Assembly: GCF_001434315.1 (NCBI RefSeq) | Contig: NZ_AZFE01000031.1 | Span: 556,450-620,449 of the forward strand | DNA from: Paucilactobacillus oligofermentans DSM 15707 = LMG 22743 | Lineage (GTDB): Bacteria > Bacillota > Bacilli > Lactobacillales > Lactobacillaceae | DNA length: 64,000 nt | Direction: 5' to 3' | Made by a program: the position numbers and the translations under genes | In this document: one piece after another, positions 53,903 to 63,189 of the stretch | How positions within the stretch are numbered: position 1 is the first letter of the stretch | Layout: each line of letters starts with the position of its first letter | The notes under the pieces: generated by a model | The model's input: the letters and a program-made list of their open reading frames with translations, nothing else | What the model was told of the DNA's origin: nothing | Database searches by the model: none

Positions 53903-55999
53903 TTATTCAAACACAAATTGATTATGATAAAGTTCAGCATAAAAGCCATTTTCAGCAACCAACTCATGATGGTTACCTTCTTCAATCACTTGACCATCTT
54001 TTAATACAACAATCTTATCGGCATTTAAAATCGTTTTTAATCGATGAGCAATTACAAATGAAGTCCTGCCTTTAATCGCCGCATCCATTGCCCATTGAAT
54101 TTGTTGTTCAGTCACAGTATCTACATTTGAAGTGGCTTCATCCAAAATAATAATTTCAGGATCACTCAAAATAGTCCGAGCAATTGAAACTTGTTGCTTC
54201 TGACCAACTGAAAAGGCAGATTCACTATCATCAACTTGGGTATTATATTGCTCTGGTAGCGACATAATGAAGTCATGAATATGCGTCATCTTAGTAACTT
54301 CAATGATTTCTTCATCAGTGGCATCTGGCTTTCCAAAGCGAATATTGTCAGCAATTGTTCCCGTAAATAACACAGATTCTTGTAAGACAATTCCGACTTT
54401 TGAGCGTAAACTATCTAAATCAAATTCACGAATATCAGTCCCATCATATTTAATCACACCTGAATCAACATCATAAAAGCGATTCATTAAATTCATCACA
54501 GTCGTTTTACCCGAACCAGTGGGTCCAACTAATGCCACCATTTGACCCTTTTCAACATCAATATTGACATCTTTTAAGATTGGTTTATTGGGTACATAAC
54601 CGAAATCAACGTGCTCAATTTGAATTCCCGTGGTCATTTCACCGAATTGTTTACCCTTTTCAGGACGAACCTCTTCTTTTTCATCAAACAAGACATTCAA
54701 ACGAGTAGCCCCAGTTACAGCTAATTGTAATTGACCAAATGATGATGAAATTTGCATAATAGGATTGTAATATTGTTGTGCATATTGAATAAAGGTCACA
54801 ATCAATCCTAAGGCAGCTGCGGTCGATAATGAACTATCTTGCAAGGCAATTTTAGTTCCCATGAAAATAACTAACGCAGTGGTTAAGAGTGAAAAACCAT
54901 TCATAATTGGGAAAATCATCCCTGACCAAGTTTGCGCAGCAAACGTTGATTTTTGGACTTTTTCATTTTGCTTAACAAATCCGTCAATCGCCACTTGTTG
55001 TTGACCTTCAACAATGATAGCTTTTTGGCCCGAAATTTTTTCATCCATATAAGCATTTAACTCACCAACTTCTTGTTGTTGCCGGTCAGTATACTTTTTC
55101 GCCTGAATAATAATAATTATGGCAGCAAAAATCGCCACCGGCGTCGTTGAAACCGTGACCCAAGCCAAACTAACATTCTCATGGAAAATCATAATTACGA
55201 TCCCAATAAATAGGGCAAAGTTTGAAGCCACACTGACCGCTGCTTGATTTAAAGTATTTTGAATATTATCTAAATCGGAAGTAAAACGAGCTAAAATTTC
55301 ACCATCAGCATGTGAATCAAAATATGAAATGGTTAAGCGTTCGATTTTAGCAAACAAACCTTTACGCATCCGATTAGTTGAATGAGCAATGATTCTTGTA
55401 AACAATAACGTATAAATTAATTGCGCAACCCCAGTCATGACATAGAATGCGAGTAATTTCCACATGGCGGCAAAGAAATCATTTTTATTCGGCGAAACCG
55501 AAACTGCCGCTTGATGTAAGCTGTGAATCGAGGTCCCCGATGGCAAACTAGATAACACGCTTTGTGCAACGTTACCATCAGTCAATGATTTCCAATTAGT
55601 TGGCATTGAAGCCATCTGTTGCAAGCTATGAATCGTTGTTCCTTGCGGTAAGGTTGAAATTAATTGTTGCGGTACATTCGCATCGGTTAACGATTTCCAA
55701 CTAATTGCATGTCCCGTTGAAGCTGACATTTGTTGCGCAATTTGTTGCAATGCATCTTGTGATGAAGCTGCTCCACCAGCAATCTTCTTCAATGCTTTAA
55801 TTGCATCAGCTGAATGTTGATGGGTAAAAAAATCTGTAACGTAAGTACTTAAATTAGTAATGGCATCCCCTAAAATGGCAGGTGATTTCACTTGTAAAAA
55901 GGTTGCTACCACAATAAAGATGGCAATTAAGAGGAACGAGAATTTATATTTTTTTAAATACAAATAGAAGAACTTAATTGCTCGTAATGTATCAGTCAT
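53903..55999 (-). CDS. Heterodimeric ABC exporter half with repeated external insert
   Basis: The 698-residue exporter half has six membrane helices and an NBD (Walker [19 protein letters not shown], signature [27 protein letters not shown]). It is the longer of a pair, the other being 56005-57741. Between the first and second helices lies a ~110-residue insert with two 30-residue repeats (W101-A130 and W136-A165), 20 of 30 identical. It likely lies outside the membrane. LmrCD/BmrCD-type multidrug exporters are the closest class. The signature has V in place of the first G (SVGQ). Confidence 0.86.
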   Translation of the reverse strand: MTDTLRAIKFFYLYLKKYKFSFLLIAIFIVVATFLQVKSPAILGDAITNLSTYVTDFFTHQHSADAIKALKKIAGGAASSQDALQQIAQQMSASTGHAISWKSLTDANVPQQLISTLPQGTTIHSLQQMASMPTNWKSLTDGNVAQSVLSSLPSGTSIHSLHQAAVSVSPNKNDFFAAMWKLLAFYVMTGVAQLIYTLLFTRIIAHSTNRMRKGLFAKIERLTISYFDSHADGEILARFTSDLDNIQNTLNQAAVSVASNFALFIGIVIMIFHENVSLAWVTVSTTPVAIFAAIIIIIQAKKYTDRQQQEVGELNAYMDEKISGQKAIIVEGQQQVAIDGFVKQNEKVQKSTFAAQTWSGMIFPIMNGFSLLTTALVIFMGTKIALQDSSLSTAAALGLIVTFIQYAQQYYNPIMQISSSFGQLQLAVTGATRLNVLFDEKEEVRPEKGKQFGEMTTGIQIEHVDFGYVPNKPILKDVNIDVEKGQMVALVGPTGSGKTTVMNLMNRFYDVDSGVIKYDGTDIREFDLDSLRSKVGIVLQESVLFTGTIADNIRFGKPDATDEEIIEVTKMTHIHDFIMSLPEQYNTQVDDSESAFSVGQKQQVSIARTILSDPEIIILDEATSNVDTVTEQQIQWAMDAAIKGRTSFVIAHRLKTILNADKIVVLKDGQVIEEGNHHELVAENGFYAELYHNQFVFE

Positions 56000-56004
56000 A
56001 TTCT

Positions 56005-57741
56005 CTAGTCCTCCTGTGCCTTTTGGGTGTCATAAATTTGTTGGTAAACTTCAGAACTCTGAACTAATTCATGATGGGTTCCTTGGGCAACTAGTTGACC
56101 TTCATCAAGCACCAGAATCTTGTCCGCATGAACTACCGATGAAATTTTTTGCGCAATAATAATGGTAGTCGTGCCTTTAAGTTCTTGATTAAGGGCTTCT
56201 TGAACCAGCTTTTCAGAACGTGCATCTAATGCCGATGTTGAATCATCTAAAATTAAGATATTAGGATTTTTAATTACTCCACGTGTAATCGATAACCGTT
56301 GCTTTTGACCACCAGAGAAGTTATTTCCCCGTTCTTCAACTTCAGCATCATATCGATCCGGCAAGCGATCAATAAATTCAGCCGCCTGAGCAATTTTAGC
56401 GGCTCGATTCAAGTCAGCTTCGGTCGCATCAGTTTTTCCTTGTTTTAAATTATCCTCAATCGTTCCTGAAAATAAAATAGCTTTTTGTAAAACAATTGAA
56501 ATTGATTGCTTTAAGCTATTTTGCGAAACATGCTTCAAATCTTTGCCACCAATGGTAATTGTTCCTTCATTGGGATCAAATAGGCGTGGAATTAATTGAG
56601 CTAAGGTTGACTTACCTGAACCAGTGGCACCAACAATCCCAACCATTTCACCGTCTTTAATTTCGAAACTAATATTTTTTAAAGTCATGTCCTCATCATG
56701 AGGGTAAGCAAACGAAACATCATCAAACTTAATCGAACCAGTTAATTTTTCATCTGGTACATCGTCATATTTCATCGATGGTTCAGTCGCAAGTACTTCC
56801 TGGATCCGGCCAGCAGAGACAAAGCCACGTGATGCAAACATTGACATCATGCCACCCATAATGATTGCGAACATAATTTGCATCATATATTGGATAAATG
56901 ACATGATTCCACCCAATTGGTCAGTAGCTACTGAAACTGAGTCTGTAATATAAGTTGAAATAAATAAGACGGCCCCAAAGACGGCTAATTGAGAAATAAT
57001 CGTAAATGCAGGGATCATCGTTGAAAAGATATACCCAACCGCTAAATTATGACCAAACAATTCATCAGATTCTTTATCAAATTTACTAATTTGGTTTTTT
57101 TCTTGCACGAAGGACTTCACAACTCGTGAGCCCCGCAAATTATCTTTGGCAATCCCATTAATTTTATCCATTAAGGTTTGGAACGCCATAAAGTGAGGTC
57201 CCATTGCTTTCATGGAAAAAGCCGTGACTACAACAATTAAAACCACCATCAAAATAATAATCCACCATAATTGTGGCATGGTCATAATTGACAGCACAAA
57301 GGCTCCCACAAAGAGCATTGGCACTCTAATTAAGACTTGGAATACCATCATTAATAGCATCTGAACTTGATTCAAATCATTCGTCATTCGAACAACTAAG
57401 TTAGACGCACTAAATTTTTCCACATCTTCATATGAAAAGCTTTGGATTTTTCTAAAAGTTGATTCACGAATGTCAGCTGATACGGATTGTGCAATTTTAG
57501 CAGCGGCAATTGTATTTAAAACCGAACCAATTAACCCCATCACTGCAATTGCAATCAAACCAAACCCATAGGAACTAATTTGGTCAACCTTACCATTGGT
57601 TGAAAGTGTTGTATCCACCATTACTTTCATGATATTTTTTAAATATTGCGGTTGCCAGAGCGCTGCTGCCACCTGAATAATCATGGTGACGAGTGCTGCA
57701 AAGACCAGTAATTTATACTTACCAATCGCTTTAAAAACCAT
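56005..57741 (-). CDS. Heterodimeric ABC exporter half
   Basis: The 578-residue exporter half has six membrane helices and an NBD ([18 protein letters not shown], signature [27 protein letters not shown]). D replaces the catalytic Glu after Walker B ([11 protein letters not shown]). This makes it the degenerate-site partner of the other half, as in LmrCD/BmrCD. It precedes its partner by 5 bp in the same operon. AGGAGG precedes the ATG. Confidence 0.88.
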   Translation of the reverse strand: MVFKAIGKYKLLVFAALVTMIIQVAAALWQPQYLKNIMKVMVDTTLSTNGKVDQISSYGFGLIAIAVMGLIGSVLNTIAAAKIAQSVSADIRESTFRKIQSFSYEDVEKFSASNLVVRMTNDLNQVQMLLMMVFQVLIRVPMLFVGAFVLSIMTMPQLWWIIILMVVLIVVVTAFSMKAMGPHFMAFQTLMDKINGIAKDNLRGSRVVKSFVQEKNQISKFDKESDELFGHNLAVGYIFSTMIPAFTIISQLAVFGAVLFISTYITDSVSVATDQLGGIMSFIQYMMQIMFAIIMGGMMSMFASRGFVSAGRIQEVLATEPSMKYDDVPDEKLTGSIKFDDVSFAYPHDEDMTLKNISFEIKDGEMVGIVGATGSGKSTLAQLIPRLFDPNEGTITIGGKDLKHVSQNSLKQSISIVLQKAILFSGTIEDNLKQGKTDATEADLNRAAKIAQAAEFIDRLPDRYDAEVEERGNNFSGGQKQRLSITRGVIKNPNILILDDSTSALDARSEKLVQEALNQELKGTTTIIIAQKISSVVHADKILVLDEGQLVAQGTHHELVQSSEVYQQIYDTQKAQED

Positions 57742-58009
57742 TTAACTTTCCTCCTGAAACATATAATCGTACGCACACAAACGACACCAACGTTGGGATA
57801 TCCACTCACGTCGGCCAAAATTTTGCTTATTCTCCCAATCTTTACCGTTTTGAACGCCTTTTTCGCAAGTCTTATTACAACATAATAAGAGAAACAAGTA
57901 AACCAAAACTCATTAAGAGGTCGTTTACTATCCTCAAGTGGTTTGCCTTGACCTATCACTTGAACATGGTTTATCACTAGTATGTAATATACGAAAGGAA
58001 GTCTGCAAA

Positions 58010-58660
58010 ATGAAAAATGTATTAATTTTAGGTGGTAATGGTCGGATTGCTCAGTTTGCCATTCAAGATTTATTAACTACTAATAATAAAGTTACCTTAC
58101 TGGTTAGAGATGCTAATAAGGTCCCCGAAACGCTACAAAATAAAGTCAAAATTGTGGTTGGCGATGTTAATGATCTTAATTTATTAACTACTGCGATGAA
58201 AGATATCGATATTGTTTATTCAAACCTTGGTAGTCGTGATATCGTTCCCCTTGCACAAAATGTAATCAGCGCAATCAAATCAACTTCCGTACAACAATTG
58301 ATTTGGGTATCAACCCTTGGCATCTATGATGAATTGCCTACCAAGTTTAATGAGTTTAACCATCACGCCCTTGGCAATGGTGGTGAACAAAGTTACTTAT
58401 CTACGTATACCAAAGCCGCTAAGCTAATCGAACAAGCTGGTATAAACTACACCATTATTCGCCCAGCCTGGTTAACTGATAATAATGATCTTGATTATGA
58501 ACTCACTGAGCGTGAGGATACATTCAAGGGTACCGTTGTTTCACGTCGTAGCGTTGGTGTTTTAATTGCTAAAATTATCAATCAACCCGAACCCTATCAA
58601 GGCCGCTCAATTGGAGTAAACAAGCCCAATACCGATGGCGACGAACCGATTAAATACTAA
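58010..58660 (+). CDS. NAD(P)H-binding oxidoreductase (NmrA/atypical SDR)
   Basis: The 216-residue protein starts with LILGGNGRIAQFAIQDL, a nucleotide-binding loop of the NAD(P)H_bd family. VVGDVNDLNLL follows near residue 54, and the active-site-like region YLSTYTKAAKLIE near residue 128 holds YxxxxK. It resembles stress-induced NAD(P)-binding reductases. AAAGGAAG precedes the ATG at 58010; the ORF continues 72 bp upstream without a site. Function unknown beyond the fold. Confidence 0.8.
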   Translation: MKNVLILGGNGRIAQFAIQDLLTTNNKVTLLVRDANKVPETLQNKVKIVVGDVNDLNLLTTAMKDIDIVYSNLGSRDIVPLAQNVISAIKSTSVQQLIWVSTLGIYDELPTKFNEFNHHALGNGGEQSYLSTYTKAAKLIEQAGINYTIIRPAWLTDNNDLDYELTEREDTFKGTVVSRRSVGVLIAKIINQPEPYQGRSIGVNKPNTDGDEPIKY

Positions 58661-58663
58661 AAT

Positions 58664-58697
58664 AAATAGCGACTATCATTAATGATAGTCGCTATTT
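58664..58697. terminator. Bidirectional terminator
   Basis: A 17-bp fully self-complementary sequence (AAATAGCGACTATCATT with its complement) lies between the convergent oxidoreductase and FLP genes. Confidence 0.85.
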
Positions 58698-58722
58698 TTA
58701 ATTCATGTTGTGACGTGGCTTG

Positions 58723-59385
58723 TCACACGTCTTCCAGTGCATCAACATCTAAAATTCGGATTTGTTTATGATTCTTTTTAATAATTTTCTTTTGTTCGAG
58801 TAATTTTAATTTACGAGATAATGTTTCTGGGGTGGTTCCAATAAAGGTTGCTAAGTCCTTTAACTTAATTGGAATAACCACACTATCATTTTTAGCTACT
58901 TTATTTAGAGTTAATAAATAATTTGCTAAGCGTTCTTCAACTTTTTCCATCATCAAAAATTTTGATTGTTGTTCCATTTGTTTCATTTTTTCAGCATTAA
59001 TCGATAATAACTTTAACGCTAACTCCGGTCGTTGCTTGAGTAACTCATGGAAATCAGAATACCTCAAAATACAAACTTCGGTCTTTTGTAGTGCCTCACC
59101 GTAAACACTATCATTTTGGGCACCTAATAGTGAATTTTCACCTTCATAATCTCCTGGTTCAGCAATTCGCATTAGTTGTTCGTGCCCATTAGATGATAAT
59201 TGATATATTTTTAAATTTCCCCGGGCAACAATAACTAATTGTGCTTCTTCACTGGGATTAATAATTAATTCACCTTTGTTCAGCACACGATGAGAGACTA
59301 AGTCATTAATTTGCTGCTGATTATCATGATCCAATTCATCAAACAACGGCACTAGCGTGACACATAAATGGTCTTTTTTCGGCAT
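58723..59385 (-). CDS. flp: FNR-like protein FLP, thiol-switch Crp/Fnr regulator
   Basis: The 220-residue protein has a cyclic-nucleotide-type beta roll (residues 15-115), a dimer helix and a C-terminal winged HTH. The recognition helix is TTPETLSRKLKLLE with Glu187, Ser190 and Arg191, the ExxSR triad that in FNR reads TTGAT. Only two cysteines are present, Cys8 and Cys105, spaced 97 residues as in L. casei FLP (Cys5 and Cys102), where they form a redox disulfide. No iron-sulfur cysteine cluster is present. It is the last gene of the ATPase-HMA-Dps-FLP operon. Confidence 0.88.
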   Translation of the reverse strand: MPKKDHLCVTLVPLFDELDHDNQQQINDLVSHRVLNKGELIINPSEEAQLVIVARGNLKIYQLSSNGHEQLMRIAEPGDYEGENSLLGAQNDSVYGEALQKTEVCILRYSDFHELLKQRPELALKLLSINAEKMKQMEQQSKFLMMEKVEERLANYLLTLNKVAKNDSVVIPIKLKDLATFIGTTPETLSRKLKLLEQKKIIKKNHKQIRILDVDALEDV

Positions 59386-59400
59386 CTGATCACCTCCTAT

Positions 59401-59925
59401 TTACTCTTCTTCATCTTCCCTAACTTCATAGCCTAAAATTGCTTGCAAGTTAAAGATGCCACTCTTAAGTCGATCATACAACTTAACTAATACATTTTTC
59501 AGCGCATATTTGGTTTCTAGGTCGGCTAACGTAATTGCTTTCGTTACAAATAACAATTGGGTTCTAAAATCCATAATCACCGAACTAATAATTGTTTCAG
59601 CATCTTCAAATTTAAATTCCGGTTGTTCCTCTAACATTTTGAATTCATTAAACTCGTTAATCGTCGTCGGAATTGCTTCGCCTTCTTCAATCATCGTCTG
59701 ATTTAAATCATCAAAAATACTATCTAAATCCCAAATCAAGAGATTAACTTCATTTTTAAAATCATAACTACTTGCCCCGCGTAAAAAATATTTAGCTTGA
59801 AATAATTTAATTCGTTGAACCATTAAATTAGAAATTACATGGGTCGTCATCGCTCCAGCGGTGGGACTATGATGGTCAATTTCACTTTGAATTTGTTCTT
59901 GTTGGTATTGTTCTTTTGTACTCAT
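59401..59925 (-). CDS. Dps-like ferritin-superfamily protein with degenerate ferroxidase site
   Basis: The 174-residue helical protein aligns without gaps over 60 residues (33-92) with the Dps segment that holds the ferroxidase site, recalled here from Listeria innocua Dps. Against that numbering His31, His43 and Glu62 are Lys45, Lys57 and Gln76, and only Asp58 is kept (Asp72). So Fe2+ oxidation by the classical site is unlikely. Possible roles are binding other metals, DNA or protein partners. It overlaps the HMA gene by one base (stop/start) and precedes flp by 15 bp. Confidence 0.78.
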   Translation of the reverse strand: MSTKEQYQQEQIQSEIDHHSPTAGAMTTHVISNLMVQRIKLFQAKYFLRGASSYDFKNEVNLLIWDLDSIFDDLNQTMIEEGEAIPTTINEFNEFKMLEEQPEFKFEDAETIISSVIMDFRTQLLFVTKAITLADLETKYALKNVLVKLYDRLKSGIFNLQAILGYEVREDEEE

Positions 59926-60155
59926 TAAATTAGCTCCTTTTCTTTAATCTCTAACACTTGGTAACCTAAATCTTCGACTACTTTTGCAACTGTTTGCGCA
60001 CTATTTTGTTGCTCATTTAAATCTAATTTCACTTTACTAGCATTAAACAACACTTTTGAATTGGTCACACCGGGTATTTCAGCAACGGCTTTATTAATTT
60101 TAACCATACATGATGGACATGATAGTTCATCCAGTTTTAAAATTACTTTTTTCAT
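59925..60155 (-). CDS. HMA-domain metal chaperone (CopZ-like)
   Basis: The 76-residue protein is a single heavy-metal-associated domain with the metal loop SCPSCMVK (Cys13 and Cys16), and the beta-alpha fold (VLFNASKVKLDLNEQ, VEDLGYQVLEI). It lies 16 bp behind the P1B ATPase gene and could pass metal to it, since that ATPase has no N-terminal HMA domain. Which metal is unknown; the CxxC loop suits Cu+, Zn2+ or similar soft metals. Confidence 0.85.
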   Translation of the reverse strand: MKKVILKLDELSCPSCMVKINKAVAEIPGVTNSKVLFNASKVKLDLNEQQNSAQTVAKVVEDLGYQVLEIKEKELI

Positions 60156-60171
60156 CTTAATAACCTTCTTT

Positions 60172-62055
60172 TTATTTATTGTACTTAATTTTGGTTGATA
60201 AATAATTGATATCCGTCAAGTTTTTAGAAACTGATAGTAACCGCATGGCGTTGACAACGACGATTAAAATACTAATTTCATGAATCAACATGCCGCTTGC
60301 CATGTAAATAAAGCCTAACCACAAGCCAATAAATAGTAATAACACGGTCCCTAATGCAATTCCGATGTTTTCATACATATTACGGACCGTTCGTTGAGAT
60401 AAACGATAGGATTCCACTAACTTGCCAAAATCAGACTTGAGTAATACGACGTCTGACGTCTCAATCGCAACATCGGTTCCATTACCCATCGCAATTCCAA
60501 TCTCTGCGATTTTTAACGATGGACTATCATTAATGCCATCCCCAACAAATGCAACCTTATGACCATTAGCTTGAAGTTGCTTAATAAACTCAGCTTTATC
60601 AGCCGGTAATAAATTACCGTGAATTTCGTCAATCCTAGCTTCTTTTGCAATAATTTCACCACTAATTTGGGTATCACCGGTCAACATTACCATCCGTTTA
60701 ATCCCTAATTTTCTTAATTTAATTAGTGACTCAGCCACTTCAGGTCGAATCACATCTTTAATCCCAATAATTAAGCGCACCACACCATCAATTGCGACTA
60801 TTACCACCGTTTGATTATTCTGACTCAGATTATCTAATTGTTTTTCCATTACTTCAGAAACATTAATTTGTTGTTCACGCATCATTGCTTGATTACCAAT
60901 TAACACTTTAACTTTATTTACGTTGGCTGCGACCCCACGACCTTTAATTACCATGAGTTCATTGACCATGAAATCGGTGGTGGGGGCCACAAATTTAACA
61001 ATCGCATCGGCTAATGGATGACTAACTTTTTGTTCAACTGCAGCCACCATCTCAAGCGCCACTTTTTGTTCACCATTAAAGTTAACGACCGTCGTTACTG
61101 CTGGTCGTCCCACCGTTAAAGTTCCGGTTTTATCAAAAATCATCGTATCAACTTTTTTAAACGTGGACATGACTTGCCCACCCTTGATTAGTACGCCTTG
61201 TTTCGCTCCACGACCAATCCCAGCTACATTCGAGACTGGTACACCGATCACTAAGGCTCCCGGACAACCCAAGACCAAAATCGTAATTGCTAACTGCAGG
61301 TTTCGTGTAATCAATCCAACCACAATCGCTAGCAACAAAATTATGGGCGTGTAGTACTTCGAAAAATGGTCAATAAACTGTTCTTGCGTAGATTTATCGT
61401 CTTGAGCGTCTTCAACTAATTCGACAATTTTTCCAAAGACCGTATCTTCACCAACTCGCCCAGTTTTTACAATTACAGATCCATTTTCTAAGCTGGTTCC
61501 CGCAAAAACGCTGTCGCCAATTGACTTATTCATAAATTTCGATTCACCCGTCACAGCAGATTCATTAAAATAACCATCACCATATAAAATTTCACCATCA
61601 ACCGGTGCTTGCATCCCCGCATTAACTTGAATTTGATCACCAATTTCAACCTCATCAATCTCAACTATTTGTGGTTGCTGATCAACGATTTTCAAGGCAG
61701 TTTTGGGGGTGATTTTAGCTAATTCTTTAATTGCTGATCTCGTTTTAGCTAACGTTTTTTGTTCTAAATAATTACCAAACAAAAATAAAAAGGTCACTAC
61801 AGCTGCTTCAACCGGTTCATTGATTAATATCGCTCCAATGACAGCAATCGTAACCAATACATCAATACTAATGACCTTAATTTTCAGGGCCGAAATTGCT
61901 TGCATTCCAATTGGGACCACCCCGACAATTCCCGCAATAATCAACGCCCATTCCGTTCCGATATTGAGATTAATGAGCTTAAAAATTCCAGCCAAAATCA
62001 ATAGCAGTCCATTAATCAAAGCAAAAATATTTTTATATTTTGTAATAAAACGCAT
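60172..62055 (-). CDS. P1B-type heavy-metal ATPase with CPG motif
   Basis: The 627-residue pump has about eight helices, TGES near residue 169, DKTGT (Asp308), SHPLADAI and GDGINDSPSL. The membrane ion motif is Cys264-Pro-Gly266 (LGCPGALVIG) instead of CPC or SPC. The last helix holds HEISILIVVVNAMRLL, closer to P1B-4/P1B-2 pumps than to the Cu pump at 37773. There is no N-terminal HMA. First gene of the ATPase-HMA-Dps-FLP operon, with an exact FNR box upstream. Zn, Fe, Co or Mn are all possible cargos. Confidence 0.86.
   Translation of the reverse strand: MRFITKYKNIFALINGLLLILAGIFKLINLNIGTEWALIIAGIVGVVPIGMQAISALKIKVISIDVLVTIAVIGAILINEPVEAAVVTFLFLFGNYLEQKTLAKTRSAIKELAKITPKTALKIVDQQPQIVEIDEVEIGDQIQVNAGMQAPVDGEILYGDGYFNESAVTGESKFMNKSIGDSVFAGTSLENGSVIVKTGRVGEDTVFGKIVELVEDAQDDKSTQEQFIDHFSKYYTPIILLLAIVVGLITRNLQLAITILVLGCPGALVIGVPVSNVAGIGRGAKQGVLIKGGQVMSTFKKVDTMIFDKTGTLTVGRPAVTTVVNFNGEQKVALEMVAAVEQKVSHPLADAIVKFVAPTTDFMVNELMVIKGRGVAANVNKVKVLIGNQAMMREQQINVSEVMEKQLDNLSQNNQTVVIVAIDGVVRLIIGIKDVIRPEVAESLIKLRKLGIKRMVMLTGDTQISGEIIAKEARIDEIHGNLLPADKAEFIKQLQANGHKVAFVGDGINDSPSLKIAEIGIAMGNGTDVAIETSDVVLLKSDFGKLVESYRLSQRTVRNMYENIGIALGTVLLLFIGLWLGFIYMASGMLIHEISILIVVVNAMRLLSVSKNLTDINYLSTKIKYNK
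60207..60220. promoter_or_regulatory. FNR-type box inside the ATPase 3' end (weak)
   Basis: TTGAT-ATCC-GTCAA, one transition from consensus, lies 52 bp upstream of the HMA start. It is within coding sequence and may be chance. Confidence 0.25.
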
Positions 62056-62117
62056 AAAGACACCAATCCTTTCTTAAATTCATACCCATATCGTAAGGTA
62101 AAAGAACTCAGAAAGAA

Positions 62118-62131
62118 TTGATGTCTATCAA
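62118..62131. promoter_or_regulatory. Exact FNR box ahead of the ATPase-HMA-Dps-FLP operon
   Basis: TTGAT-GTCT-ATCAA is an exact match to TTGAT-N4-ATCAA, 63 bp upstream of the ATPase start, between it and the stop of the ketopantoate reductase gene. It fits autoregulation by FLP. Confidence 0.65.
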
Positions 62132-62140
62132 GAAATCAAA

Positions 62141-63076
62141 CTATTTTAAAACAATATTTTCTTTAACATGAATTAGTTGCGTCAAAAAATCACAGTAAGG
62201 AGTTGCGACCCCATATTTTTGGCCTTTACGTGAAATCGCCCCATTAATATAGTCAATTTCAGTCATCCGATGATTTCTAATTAAATCTTGATGCATTGAT
62301 GGATAATGATCACCAATTGTTTGGCGATCATAACATTTTTCAATGAAAGCCACCGCATCATCTACATTTAGTTCGATGTTTTCGTGGGCTGCTACGGCGG
62401 CAAATTCTTTAACAATTGTGGTTACAATTTCATGCGCCTGATTGGTTTCACCAAAGGTTGCCATATCAACATCTAAGATCGTACATAAACCATTCATCGT
62501 TCCATTAACACAGGCTTTCAAATAAATTGTTGCATGGACATTGTCGGTAAACCGCGCATTTAATCCAGCTTCTGACAAGCAAGCTGCGATTTTTTTGGCT
62601 TCGATTTCTTGTCCTTCACCCAAGTTTTGTAAGTTAATACTACCGGAACCAAATGATTTCGAATGACCTGGTCCAACCAAACTAGCCGTCCACATGGTAT
62701 TGCCAATAAAGATATTTTTAGCATCAATATACTTAGCAATAATATCTTCATGGCCAATCCCATTTAATAGACATAAAATGTCGGTATCATCGTTCATAAT
62801 TGGTTTAATATCTTGAATCATTTGATCAAGTTGCATTGCTTTTGTAAATACAATTACTAAATCAACTGTTTGATCACTCGTAATTTCTTGCGGTGTAATA
62901 ATTGGAATTTCTGCCGTAAACGTCTCCGCATCAATGGTCATTTTCAACCCATGTTCACGGATTGCTTGGATATGATCAACCCAATTATCAATTAAAATAA
63001 CTTCATTTCCTGCTTGATGAAGCATATATCCAAATCGACTTCCTAAAGCACCAGCACCTGCAATTGCAATTTTCAT
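62141..63076 (-). CDS. panE: 2-dehydropantoate 2-reductase (ketopantoate reductase)
   Basis: The 311-residue protein has the NADP motif GAGALGSRFGYML at the N-terminus and the catalytic Lys in YLKACVNGTMNGLC near residue 186. A C-terminal ApbA_C domain carries the Ser/Asp region near HRMTEIDYINGAI. It reduces ketopantoate to pantoate for coenzyme A. In lactobacilli relatives often act as 2-hydroxyacid dehydrogenases, so the substrate is not certain. GGAGG precedes the ATG. The parS site lies 95 bp upstream. Confidence 0.87.
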   Translation of the reverse strand: MKIAIAGAGALGSRFGYMLHQAGNEVILIDNWVDHIQAIREHGLKMTIDAETFTAEIPIITPQEITSDQTVDLVIVFTKAMQLDQMIQDIKPIMNDDTDILCLLNGIGHEDIIAKYIDAKNIFIGNTMWTASLVGPGHSKSFGSGSINLQNLGEGQEIEAKKIAACLSEAGLNARFTDNVHATIYLKACVNGTMNGLCTILDVDMATFGETNQAHEIVTTIVKEFAAVAAHENIELNVDDAVAFIEKCYDRQTIGDHYPSMHQDLIRNHRMTEIDYINGAISRKGQKYGVATPYCDFLTQLIHVKENIVLK

Positions 63077-63170
63077 AAGTTAATTCCTCCGTTTTATTTT
63101 CTCTTGTTAGAATATCATGAAATCAAACAAATAGGGTCAATTTTGATTACAACTGATTTATTTTGTCTTG

Positions 63171-63186
63171 TGTTTCACGTGAAACA
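63171..63186. promoter_or_regulatory. parS ParB-binding site, perfect
   Basis: TGTTTCACGTGAAACA, perfect palindrome, lies between panE and the DUF1275 gene, touching the latter's 3' end. Confidence 0.88.
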
Positions 63187-63189
63187 GAA

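Noticed and set aside
54543-54556. TTGACCCTTTTCAA
   Set aside because: Inside the ABC exporter gene and breaks the R of RTCAA.
57681-57977. 98-codon minus-strand ORF ahead of the ABC exporter gene
   Set aside because: Overlaps the true exporter start out of frame; composition is not protein-like.
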